Positions 28,862 to 36,364 of a DNA stretch of 64,000 nt are shown piece by piece. The translations under genes and the position numbers were made by a program. The stretch is taken from positions 372,001-436,000 of the forward strand of contig CAWINH010000002.1 of the NCBI GenBank assembly GCA_963837425.1, written 5' to 3'. The notes under the pieces are model-generated. The model had not been told where the DNA came from. It saw only the letters and a list, made by a program, of their open reading frames with translations, and made no database searches. Numbering within the stretch: the first letter of the stretch is position 1; every line of letters starts with the position of its first letter. The stretch comes from CAWINH01 sp963837425 (lineage in GTDB: Bacteria > Chloroflexota > Limnocylindria > QHBO01).

Positions 28862-28867
28862 TATCAT
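28862..28867 (+). promoter_or_regulatory. Putative -10 box, obgE
   Basis: TATCAT ends 7 nt before the obgE ATG at 28875, indicating a leaderless obgE-nadD-rsfS transcript. Confidence 0.5.
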
Positions 28868-28874
28868 CCGCCCG

Positions 28875-30167
28875 ATGTTCGCTGACCGTGCCCGCATCCA
28901 CGTTTCCGCCGGCGCGGGAGGGGACGGATCGGCATCGTTCCGCCGCGAGGCGCACGTGCCGCGCGGCGGGCCCGATGGCGGGGATGGCGGCAACGGTGGC
29001 AGCGTGATCCTCACCGTGACGTCCGGCATGACGACCCTGGGGGACTACCGGCGCCACCGGCACGTCCGCGCGGCGGCGGGCGGCAAGGGTGCTCGGCGAC
29101 GCTCGCATGGGCGCAATGGCGGGGACGTGGAGCTCGGGGTGCCTCCGGGCACGGTGGTGCGGACCGCGGCACCGGCCGGCGACGCGGAACCCACCTGGCT
29201 GGGGGAGCTCCTGAAGCCCGGCGAGCGCCTGGTGGTGGCGCGCGGCGGGCGCGGCGGGCGCGGCAACGTCCACTTCGCGAGCGCGACGCACCGTGCGCCA
29301 ACTCATGCGGAAAAGGGGGAGCCCGGCGAGGAGCGCTGGATCGAGCTCGAGCTGAAGCTGATTGCCGACATCGGCCTGGTCGGCGCACCGAACGCCGGCA
29401 AGTCAACGCTGCTCGGCGCCCTGACCGCCGCCGAGCCGCGGATCGACAGCTACCCATTCACCACCGTTAGCCCGAACCTCGGGGTACTGGCGCTCGATGA
29501 CGACGAGCGGACCGCAGTGCTCGCCGACGTGCCGGGTCTCATCGAGGGAGCCAGCGAGGGGCGGGGGCTGGGACACGGTTTTCTCCGCCACGTCGAGCGC
29601 ACGCGAGTGATGGTGGCTGTGGTGGATGGCGCCGCGGACGATCCGGTCGCCGCGTGGCGGTCGGTCGCCGCGGAGCTGCAGGCCCACGACGCGTCCCTCC
29701 TCGAGCGCCCGATCGTCACCGTGGTCACGAAGCAGGACCTGCCGGCCGCGCGTGCGCACTGGTCCCGGGTGCGCCGCGCGCTCATCGCCGACGGGCTGCA
29801 GCCGATCGCCGTATCGGCGCTGGCCGAGACCGGCCTGGACCAGCTGCGGGGCGCGCTGCGATTGGCGCTCGCGGAGGCGGACGAGCGCGAGCGGCGCGAA
29901 CCGGCGGCGGACGAGGTTCGGGTCCACCGCTTCGACCCGCTCGAGACCGGATGGCGAGTGTCCGCGGAGGCGGACGGCCTCCGCGTGCGTGGACGGCGAG
30001 TGGAGGCTGCCGCCGCCCGCACGAACTTCGAGAATGCCGAGTCGCGGGAGCGCTTCTGGCGCACGCTCGAGCGTCTCGGCATCGGTGCCGAGCTGCGAAG
30101 CCGGGGAGCCACGACCGGGACCACGGTGCGCATCGGCGATGCAGAGCTGGAATGGGACGACGAATGA
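28875..30167 (+). CDS. obgE: ObgE/CgtA ribosome-associated GTPase
   Basis: The 430-residue protein has the glycine-rich Obg domain (SAGAGGDGSASFRREAHVPR, and GGRGGRGNVHFASATHRAPT), a GTPase domain with G1 GAPNAGKSTL (about 170), switch II DVPGLIEGASEGRGLG and G4 TKQD, and a C-terminal OCT domain (VHRFDPLETGWRVS). Obg binds the 50S subunit and links ribosome assembly to guanine-nucleotide levels. The ATG at 28875 is favoured over an earlier TTG by the TATCAT box 7 nt upstream and the canonical MFADRARIHV start. The stop overlaps the nadD start in ATGA. The obgE-nadD-rsfS order is conserved in many bacteria. Confidence 0.96.
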   Translation: MFADRARIHVSAGAGGDGSASFRREAHVPRGGPDGGDGGNGGSVILTVTSGMTTLGDYRRHRHVRAAAGGKGARRRSHGRNGGDVELGVPPGTVVRTAAPAGDAEPTWLGELLKPGERLVVARGGRGGRGNVHFASATHRAPTHAEKGEPGEERWIELELKLIADIGLVGAPNAGKSTLLGALTAAEPRIDSYPFTTVSPNLGVLALDDDERTAVLADVPGLIEGASEGRGLGHGFLRHVERTRVMVAVVDGAADDPVAAWRSVAAELQAHDASLLERPIVTVVTKQDLPAARAHWSRVRRALIADGLQPIAVSALAETGLDQLRGALRLALAEADERERREPAADEVRVHRFDPLETGWRVSAEADGLRVRGRRVEAAAARTNFENAESRERFWRTLERLGIGAELRSRGATTGTTVRIGDAELEWDDE

Positions 30168-30805
30168 CGGCGGCGGAGCGGATCGGGATCCTGGGCGGCA
30201 CATTCGACCCGCCACACATCGGGCACCTGTGGCTGGCGGCGCTCGCCGCCGAGTCCCTCGGGCTGTCGCGCGTGTTGTTCATGCCCGCCGCGCGCCCACC
30301 ACACAAGGCCGGCCGGCCGTTGAGCAGCGCCGAGGACCGACTGGCGCTGACGCGGGCTGCCATCGAAGGCGAACCGCGCTTCGAGCTGTGCACGCTCGAG
30401 CTCGAGCGGCTGGGCCCCTCGTACACGGTTGACAGCGTTGCCGCGCTCCTGGAGCGTTACCCGTCGCCGCACCGTCTTGTCCTCCTGATGGCGTCCGACT
30501 CACTCGCGGAGATCGGCACCTGGCGGGACCCCGAGCGGCTGCTCAGCATCGTCGAGTTCGGCGTGGGCCCGCGATCCGGTCACTGGCCCGTGGAACGCGC
30601 CCCGCTGACCGCGCGCTTCGGCACCGCCGCCGAGCGGATCCACCTCATCGACGGCCCGGCACTCGAAGTCAGCAGCTCCGAGCTTCGGCGCCGGGTGGCG
30701 GCCGGTCAGACCATCCGCTACCTTGTGCCGCGGGCGGTCGAAGCGCTGATCGTGGAGCGTGCCCTGTACCGCAATCTCGAAACACGGAGTACCGACCCTG
30801 GCTGA
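30164..30805 (+). CDS. nadD: Nicotinate-nucleotide adenylyltransferase
   Basis: The 213-residue protein starts MTAAERIGILGGTFDPPHIG, the nucleotidyltransferase motif GGTFDPxHxGH, and near the C-terminus has VSSSELRRR, matching the ISSTxIR motif. NadD adenylylates nicotinate mononucleotide to deamido-NAD in NAD synthesis. The ATG at 30164 overlaps the obgE stop (ATGA). Its 3' end overlaps the rsfS reading frame. Length and motif order are normal. Confidence 0.95.
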   Translation: MTAAERIGILGGTFDPPHIGHLWLAALAAESLGLSRVLFMPAARPPHKAGRPLSSAEDRLALTRAAIEGEPRFELCTLELERLGPSYTVDSVAALLERYPSPHRLVLLMASDSLAEIGTWRDPERLLSIVEFGVGPRSGHWPVERAPLTARFGTAAERIHLIDGPALEVSSSELRRRVAAGQTIRYLVPRAVEALIVERALYRNLETRSTDPG

Positions 30806-31172
30806 TCCGATCGCCTCCTCCTCCGCGCTGGAGCCCGCAGAGCTGGCGCATCGCATCGTGGAGGTGGCCTCCGACAAGAAGGCGTCGGACGTATTGCTGC
30901 TGCGGACTTCGGAGGTCACGATCATGGCCGACTACTTCGTGATCTGCTCCGGCCGCAGCGATCGCCAGGTGCAGGCCCTCAGCCAGGCGATCGCGGACGA
31001 GCTGCGCGAGGATGGGGTGCGCCCGCTCGGGGTCGAGGGGCTGGGATCGGCACGCTGGGTGCTCCTCGACTACGGGTCCGTGATCGTCCATGTGTTCGCT
31101 CCCGAGGAGCGCGAGTACTACGGTCTCGAGCGGCTGTGGAGCTCTGCCACCGAGGTCGTCCGCATCGTCTGA
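30759..31172 (+). CDS. rsfS: Ribosomal silencing factor RsfS
   Basis: The protein contains IVEVASDKKASDVLLLRTSE, MADYFVICSGRSDRQVQAL and WVLLDYGSVIVHVFAPEERE, the RsfS/Iojap family core. RsfS binds uL14 on the 50S subunit and blocks subunit joining when nutrients are scarce. The frame can start at GTG 30759, inside nadD, but the first 14 residues are not family-like; translation may start with CTG at about 30798 (LADPIASS) just before the nadD stop. No ATG is available, so the start is uncertain. Third gene of the obgE operon. Confidence 0.9.
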   Translation: MPCTAISKHGVPTLADPIASSSALEPAELAHRIVEVASDKKASDVLLLRTSEVTIMADYFVICSGRSDRQVQALSQAIADELREDGVRPLGVEGLGSARWVLLDYGSVIVHVFAPEEREYYGLERLWSSATEVVRIV

Positions 31173-31273
31173 TCGGGCGCGCATGGGACGGGCGCCCGGT
31201 ACTGCTTCGGTACTATCCGGCGACCGCCGGTCCTCCTATTGAGAGGGCGACGCTGCACTTGCATCCTCGCGCC

Positions 31274-31534
31274 ATGAGCGAACGCAGCCCGTCGGCAACC
31301 GCGGTCGAGACCTGTCGCTTCTGTGGCGGCGATCTGCTGACCAGCGTGTTCGACACGACGTTTCGCGACCTGACCGCGGAAGAGCGCCTCTTCTTTGCGA
31401 TTCCCGGCGCGCTGTGCGTTCCCTGTCGCCAGCTCTACGTCGACCAGCAGCTGATCGGCATCCTCGGCCTCTCCGAGGCGCGCTGCACGTTCGCGATCGA
31501 GAGCGACCGCGTGCTTCGCGCCGGAGCCGCCTGA
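31274..31534 (+). CDS. Small zinc-finger protein, YgiT/MqsA-N-like
   Basis: The 86-residue protein has two CxxC pairs, ETCRFCGGD and ALCVPCRQLY, 35 residues apart with a strand-rich middle (SVFDTTFRDLTAEER), matching the YgiT-type zinc finger found at the N-terminus of MqsA antitoxins and in solitary small proteins. There is no helix-turn-helix domain, so it is not a complete MqsA, and no MqsR-like toxin is adjacent. The ATG at 31274 is chosen over longer frames because the zinc finger begins soon after it. A TACTAT at 31211-31216 could be its -10. Convergent with holA. Confidence 0.6.
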   Translation: MSERSPSATAVETCRFCGGDLLTSVFDTTFRDLTAEERLFFAIPGALCVPCRQLYVDQQLIGILGLSEARCTFAIESDRVLRAGAA

Positions 31535-31541
31535 CCCGCGA

Positions 31542-32588
31542 CTACGCGCTCCGCTCCGACGGCCGGCGCTCGATACCGAGCAGGTAGGTTCCCACCCACG
31601 CGCTGACGGCAGGCTCGCCCTCGCTCAGGTTCGCCTTGATCGCCAGGTCGGCCTCGAACAGGCCGCGGAGCATCTCCTCGAGCTCCTCGCCGCTGTAGCG
31701 TCGCGTCGCTTCCGCTAGGCGCTCCGCCATCCGCATGTTGCCGCGGCCCACCCGGCGCGCAATCTCGGCTGCCGGCGCGGATCGTGCGAGGAGGTCGCGG
31801 GTCACGATCAGGTCTCCGATCCGCCCTGCGATCGCCGCCATGATCCGGAGCACCGGCTGTCCCTCGTCGAGGGCCCGCTCCAGCGCGGCGGCGGAAAGGC
31901 GAGCGTCGCGACGATCGATCGCATTCGTGATCGCGTACAGGCTGGCGGGTCGCGCGTCGGCGACGAGCTCCTCGACGTCGTCCGCTGCAATCGATCGCCC
32001 CTTCGCGTACGTCGCCAGCTTCTCGAGCTCCACGTGCGCGATTCGCGTCTGCTCACCGCGCTCGACGTCCGTCTCCGCGACCGCCCCTCCCACCCGTTCG
32101 GCGAGCAGCGCTGCCGCCCGCGGCTCGATCTCCACACCGAGCTCGACAGCGTGGCTCCTGATCCAGGCCTGGAGCTGACCGCGGCGCGGCGTGAGTCGCG
32201 CCTCGACGCGACCGCCGCGGGCCTGCACCGCCTCGATCAGGCGTGCGAGCAGGGCCGGTGGGCGATTGCCGTCCCGCGAGGCCCGCAGGTCCGCGAGCGC
32301 CAGGGCCGCCCCGTCCGGCAGTCCGGCGACGAGCGTCAGCAGCTTCTCGGCGGCGGCCGACGAGCGCCCGGCGGCCCGAACCGGCTGGCGCAGCACGGTG
32401 AGATGCGGTCCGAACATGCTCATGCTGCCCGCCTCGAGGATGGCGCGATCGAGCGCCGCCTCGTCGGGACTCCGCTCGGGGACGATCTCCACGCGGTCCG
32501 CGGCATCGATGGCGCTCGCGAACCCGAGCAACGCCCGATCGATCTCGAACGCGTCGTCGCCATGGGCGAGGAGGAGCGCAGCACTCAT
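31542..32588 (-). CDS. holA: DNA polymerase III delta subunit
   Basis: The 348-residue protein follows the HolA pattern: LLLAHGDDAFEIDRALLGF at the N-terminus (modified P-loop region), AALDRAILEAGSMSMFGPHL with the FGxxLxVLR-like element, LQAWIRSHAVELGVEIEPRA, and a C-terminal collar domain with SLYAITNAIDRRDARLSAAA and GNMRMAERLAEATRRYSGEE. Delta opens the sliding clamp in the clamp-loader complex. The ATG at 32588 overlaps the stop of the HD gene (ATGA). Gene order comEA-comEC-(HD)-holA is a common bacterial arrangement and supports the call. Confidence 0.9.
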   Translation of the reverse strand: MSAALLLAHGDDAFEIDRALLGFASAIDAADRVEIVPERSPDEAALDRAILEAGSMSMFGPHLTVLRQPVRAAGRSSAAAEKLLTLVAGLPDGAALALADLRASRDGNRPPALLARLIEAVQARGGRVEARLTPRRGQLQAWIRSHAVELGVEIEPRAAALLAERVGGAVAETDVERGEQTRIAHVELEKLATYAKGRSIAADDVEELVADARPASLYAITNAIDRRDARLSAAALERALDEGQPVLRIMAAIAGRIGDLIVTRDLLARSAPAAEIARRVGRGNMRMAERLAEATRRYSGEELEEMLRGLFEADLAIKANLSEGEPAVSAWVGTYLLGIERRPSERSA

Positions 32589-33142
32589 GCGCCGGCCTCC
32601 CATGCGGCGCGCAGCCGTCCGTCGAGCTCCTCCCCCGCGAGGCCGGTCACCTCGGCCAGCTCGCCCTCGAGCGCATGCGCCGGCCTGCGGGCGGCGTTGA
32701 TCTCCTCGCGGTACTCGGGGTGCCGTTGCGCCATCTCGTCGATCCGCGCATCGGTCGCGAGGTAGACCTGCGCCACGTGGCGATCGGCAACCGACACGAT
32801 CACCGATGGCCAGCCGCGCGGGAACCGCTCGTCGTCGAGCAGGCAGGCAAGGGGGTGCGAAGCGACCGGCAGCGCGAGCTCCTCGTACCCGAGCTCGGTC
32901 AGCCAGCGCGCGCCCACGATGCCATGCTGCTCGCCGCTGCGGCGAGTGTGGAGCTTGTCGATGTCGTGGAGCAGGGCGGCGACCTCGACCATCCCGACAT
33001 CCAGCGGGACGCCGCTTGACGCCACGAGCTGGGCGGCGGCACACGCGACGCGGGCGACGCCCCGCGAGTGAACGAGGATCTGCTCCGGGAGGTCGTAGCT
33101 GCGCAGGACCTGCTCTGCGCGCTGGCGGCTGGGAACGGCCAT
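32585..33142 (-). CDS. HD-domain hydrolase
   Basis: The 185-residue protein has an HD metal site: HSRGVARVACAAAQLV with the first His, EVAALLHDIDKLHTRR with the HD pair, and a later conserved ADRHV. HD proteins of this length hydrolyse nucleotides or phosphate esters; YqeK-like enzymes, which cleave Ap4A and are often near nadD, are one possibility but the context here is comEC/holA. The ATG at 33142 lies 6 nt after TAGCAT, suggesting its own leaderless promoter inside the comEC 3' end. Stop overlaps the holA start. Confidence 0.75.
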   Translation of the reverse strand: MAVPSRQRAEQVLRSYDLPEQILVHSRGVARVACAAAQLVASSGVPLDVGMVEVAALLHDIDKLHTRRSGEQHGIVGARWLTELGYEELALPVASHPLACLLDDERFPRGWPSVIVSVADRHVAQVYLATDARIDEMAQRHPEYREEINAARRPAHALEGELAEVTGLAGEELDGRLRAAWEAGA

Positions 33143-35586
33143 GCCCCGATGCTACTCGCAGCGACCGGCTTCCCGCCCGCCGCGTCCCAGTCGAGGTGAA
33201 TCGTGCCCTCCAGGTCGGTGCGGTGGATGGTGAGTCCCGGCACGGACGCGAGGTGATCGAGCGTCACCTGGTGTGGGTGGCCGTACTCGTTGCCGATGCC
33301 CGCCGAGATGAGGGCCAGGTGCGGACGGGTCGCGGCGAGGAGCTCGAGGGTGGTCGACGAGCTCGAGCCGTGATGGCCGACCTTCAGCACATCGACGGGG
33401 CCGATGAGCCCGCGCTCGAGTAGCCGTCGCTCGATCGGCGCCTCGGCGTCGCCCATGAGCAGCACCCGCACCCCGCCCGATGAGAGCAGCGCCACCACCG
33501 ACGCGTTGTTGATGTCGCCGTCCGGCAGGGGCGCGTCGAGATCGGCAGCGGAGGGAAAGAGGATCGCCAGGGTCGTCGTCGCGTCGAGCGCCACCCGCAT
33601 GCCGGCCCGAGCGCCGACCAGTCGCCCGGGTTGCGCGGCCGCATCGGCCAGGAATCTCGCGTAGGTCGGGTTCGAGTATGGCCGGCTCGAGTCGAGCACC
33701 AGACCCACGCGAAAGCGCTCGAGGGCCGCGACCAGTCCCGCCACGTGGTCCTCGTGCGGGTGCGTCAGGAGCACGACGTCGATCGTGCGCTGCCAGAATG
33801 GCAGCTCCTCGCCGAGCCGCCGCATGGCGAGCTCAGGGTCCGGCCCGCCATCCACGAGCAGCGTGCCTCCCGACGGGGCACGGATGAGGATCGCATCGCC
33901 CTGGCCGATGTCGAGCATCGCGAGGTGCGCCCTGCCGTCCGGCTGGGTTGCGAGCGTCAGGACCGCGACGACCGCGAGCGTGACGGCCGCCAACGGCAGC
34001 GGCCGGACCAGGCCGCTCGCCAGCTCGAGATGTCCGCCGGCCGTTGCCGCGGGCCCCTCCTCGCCGGTCGGCGGCCGCAGCCGGCGGCGGAGGAGGGGGA
34101 GGAGGGGATACCAGGCCACGGCCAGCCAGGCGGGTGCGGCGAGGTCGAGCGAGGCGAACGGCACGGCCGCCGCCAGCTCGCCGATCTCGATCATCAGGCG
34201 CAGGTAGAGCCACGCGCTCCCTCCCATGGCCCACCCCAGCAGGTCACCGATGAGCGGTGGCAGGAGCGGCTGGAGCAGCCCGACGACGGCGGCGAGCGCC
34301 GAGGTCAGCATCACGATCGGCACCAGGGGAACCACCAGGACGTTGGCCAGCGGGGCGACGAGCGAGAGACGCTCGAAGTTGAGGAGGATGACCGGGAGCG
34401 TGGTGAGCTGGGCGGCGAGCGTCAGTGCCACCGGCTCGCGGAGCATCGCCGGCCAGCGGCGCAGGCGCCATTCGATCGCCGCGCCGAACCAGATCAGGCC
34501 CGCCGTGGCCAGGGCCGAGAGCTGGAATCCGACGTCCCACAGGAGCGGTGGGGCGACGAGCAGCATGACCAGCGCCGCCAGCATGAGCGCCGAGATGGCG
34601 TGCGCGCGCGATCCACCCAGCCGTGCCAGCAGGAGAGCGCCGGCCATCAGCGCCGCCCGGACGACCGATGGGGTTGCCCCCGTCAGCAGCACGTAGCCGA
34701 CCACGGCGACGACCGACAGGCAGATGGCGAGCGGGCGTCCGCCTCGCCGCCGCAGTAACGGACGCATGAGAGCGGTAATCAGCCCGGCGACGATGGCGAT
34801 GTTCCAGCCGGAGATCGCGACGACGTGGGTCAGGCCCGCGGTCGCGAACGCGTCGCTGACCTCCGGAGCGATGCTGCTGCGGACGCCGAGCAGGATGCCG
34901 ACCGCGAGCGCCGCCTCGGGCTCGGGGATGCGCGACTGGACGCTGGCCTGCAGGGCGCGCCGCAGGCGCGCGGTCAGCTCGGGGAGCACTCCCAGCCGGT
35001 GCCCGACGACATCAGCCGCCCGGGCGCTGGCGATCGCGGAGATGCCCTGGCGGGCGAGGTACTCGCGATAGGCGAACCCGTCGAAGTCGCGCGGTGCCTC
35101 GAGGCTGGATGCGAAGCGAATCCGATCTCCGACCCCGGCGGCCAGCGAGCGCGGCAGCCAGACCAGGAGACGCCCCGCAGCGGGGACCCCGGCGCTCGGG
35201 GTCTCGCCGGGCGCCGAGATGCCTGACACCGACACGCCGTCGAGCACCGCCTGCTGGCGGTCGCCGTGGGGGCGAGGCTCCTCGGCGAGCGTGCCGGTGA
35301 TGGTCAACGTCCCGCCGCCGATCATCGATGCCAGGCTGCCTTCACCGCTCGGCACCGCGCTGCCCGCCCCGCGCCAGGCACCGATCGAGAGAGCAAGGAG
35401 GAAGGTGCCGGTGACGAGGAGCGTCAGAGATCCCCGCCGGGCAACGCGAGCGAGGAGGAGCACCACGTCGCCCGCCCCGGTGATCGGCAGGGCCAGGGAA
35501 CCGAGGGTTGCCGGTGCTGCGTCCTGTGCGAGGATCCCCGCCGCCACCCCACAGAGGGCGGCGGGCAGCAGGAGCGCACCGGCCAT
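32899..35586 (-). CDS. comEC: ComEC/Rec2 DNA-uptake channel protein
   Basis: The protein has an N-terminal membrane and OB-like region (DUF4131), the central Competence membrane domain (VAISGWNIAIVAGLITALMR, GYVLLTGATPSVVRAALMAG), about ten membrane helices, and a C-terminal metallo-beta-lactamase-like domain (AMLDIGQGDAILIRAPSG, LLTHPHEDHVAG, LKVGHHGSSSSTT). ComEC forms the inner-membrane channel for transforming DNA. The open frame reads to 32899, but the last about 80 residues after LDWDAAG are Ser/Arg-rich, overlap the HD gene and do not look native; a one-base shift gives a stop near 33150. Directly follows comEA by 19 nt. Confidence 0.92.
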   Translation of the reverse strand: MAGALLLPAALCGVAAGILAQDAAPATLGSLALPITGAGDVVLLLARVARRGSLTLLVTGTFLLALSIGAWRGAGSAVPSGEGSLASMIGGGTLTITGTLAEEPRPHGDRQQAVLDGVSVSGISAPGETPSAGVPAAGRLLVWLPRSLAAGVGDRIRFASSLEAPRDFDGFAYREYLARQGISAIASARAADVVGHRLGVLPELTARLRRALQASVQSRIPEPEAALAVGILLGVRSSIAPEVSDAFATAGLTHVVAISGWNIAIVAGLITALMRPLLRRRGGRPLAICLSVVAVVGYVLLTGATPSVVRAALMAGALLLARLGGSRAHAISALMLAALVMLLVAPPLLWDVGFQLSALATAGLIWFGAAIEWRLRRWPAMLREPVALTLAAQLTTLPVILLNFERLSLVAPLANVLVVPLVPIVMLTSALAAVVGLLQPLLPPLIGDLLGWAMGGSAWLYLRLMIEIGELAAAVPFASLDLAAPAWLAVAWYPLLPLLRRRLRPPTGEEGPAATAGGHLELASGLVRPLPLAAVTLAVVAVLTLATQPDGRAHLAMLDIGQGDAILIRAPSGGTLLVDGGPDPELAMRRLGEELPFWQRTIDVVLLTHPHEDHVAGLVAALERFRVGLVLDSSRPYSNPTYARFLADAAAQPGRLVGARAGMRVALDATTTLAILFPSAADLDAPLPDGDINNASVVALLSSGGVRVLLMGDAEAPIERRLLERGLIGPVDVLKVGHHGSSSSTTLELLAATRPHLALISAGIGNEYGHPHQVTLDHLASVPGLTIHRTDLEGTIHLDWDAAGGKPVAASSIGAWPFPAASAQSRSCAATTSRSRSSFTRGASPASRVPPPSSWRQAASRWMSGWSRSPPCSTTSTSSTLAAAASSMASWARAG
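33149..33154 (-). promoter_or_regulatory. Putative -10 box, HD-holA
   Basis: TAGCAT on the minus strand lies 6 nt before the ATG at 33142, within the end of comEC; could drive HD and holA separately from comEC. Confidence 0.4.
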
Positions 35587-35605
35587 CTCGCTAGCGGACG
35601 GCCAG

Positions 35606-36223
35606 CTACACGGTCACGAGGTCGCGAATGCCTTCCAGCTGGCCGCGGTTCATGACCTTCCGATCGACGAGCTCGTCGAGGTTCGTGAACGGCTGCCCGG
35701 TACGGGCCGCCACGATCTTCTGCGCGGTGACCGGGCCGATGCCGGGGAGCGCCTCGAGTGCGTCGAGGCTCGCGGTGTTCAGGTTCACGAGGCCGCCATC
35801 GGCGGGAGCTCCGCCCGCGGGTGACGAGGCGGGACCTTCCGTGAGGCCGATGATCGGCACGTAGACCTGCGCGCCGTCGCTCAGCCTGGCTGCCAGGTTC
35901 AGGCTCATCGCCGCGGCCGCCAGGTCGGCATCGGGCGCGTAGCCGCCGACGGCCGCGATCGCGTCCGCAACCCGCGCGTCGCCGGGGAGCGACACGACGC
36001 CGGGCCGCGCGACGGCCCCCTCCACGTCGACGACGAGCTCGCCGTCGCCCCGAGCGCCCGGATCCGGCGCCGCGGAGACCTCAGGGATGCTGAATGACGG
36101 GAGCGTCGCAGCCGGCGTCTCGCCGCCGGCAGCGGCCAGCAGGAGCCAGCAGCTGGCTCCCACCAGGACCAGGGAGAGCGCGGCGAGGAGGAGTGCCGCG
36201 CGATCTCGGATGTTGAGGAACAT
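35606..36223 (-). CDS. comEA: ComEA DNA-binding competence protein
   Basis: The 205-residue protein has an N-terminal membrane anchor (AALLLAALSLVLVGASCWLL), an SLBB-type domain (LVVDVEGAVARPGVVSLPGD) and a C-terminal double helix-hairpin-helix (VNLNTASLDALEALPGIGPV, KIVAARTGQPF) that binds double-stranded DNA. ComEA captures DNA outside the membrane and passes it to ComEC, encoded next. The ATG at 36223 is chosen because the membrane anchor starts a few residues later. A strong hairpin at 36274-36312 separates it from leuS. Confidence 0.92.
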   Translation of the reverse strand: MFLNIRDRAALLLAALSLVLVGASCWLLLAAAGGETPAATLPSFSIPEVSAAPDPGARGDGELVVDVEGAVARPGVVSLPGDARVADAIAAVGGYAPDADLAAAAMSLNLAARLSDGAQVYVPIIGLTEGPASSPAGGAPADGGLVNLNTASLDALEALPGIGPVTAQKIVAARTGQPFTNLDELVDRKVMNRGQLEGIRDLVTV

Positions 36224-36273
36224 CGCTCGCCTCGCATTGGGAGGCGAGGGGTGGCTGACGGCGTGGGACCTGT

Positions 36274-36312
36274 CCGGGACCCGGCGCCCGGGCACTCGAC
36301 GCCGGGTCCCGG
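36274..36312 (-). terminator. Strong hairpin between leuS and comEA
   Basis: CCGGGACCCGGC (36274-36285) and GCCGGGTCCCGG (36301-36312) form a perfect 12-bp inverted repeat with a 15-nt loop, in the short gap after the leuS stop and before comEA. No U run follows on the minus strand, so it is not a classical terminator; it may pause polymerase, help Rho or protect the 3' end. Confidence 0.4.
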
Positions 36313-36364
36313 AAGCAGGCTGCGCAGCCTAGTGCGGCCCGCTTATCCGCCGATTACCGCTGGC

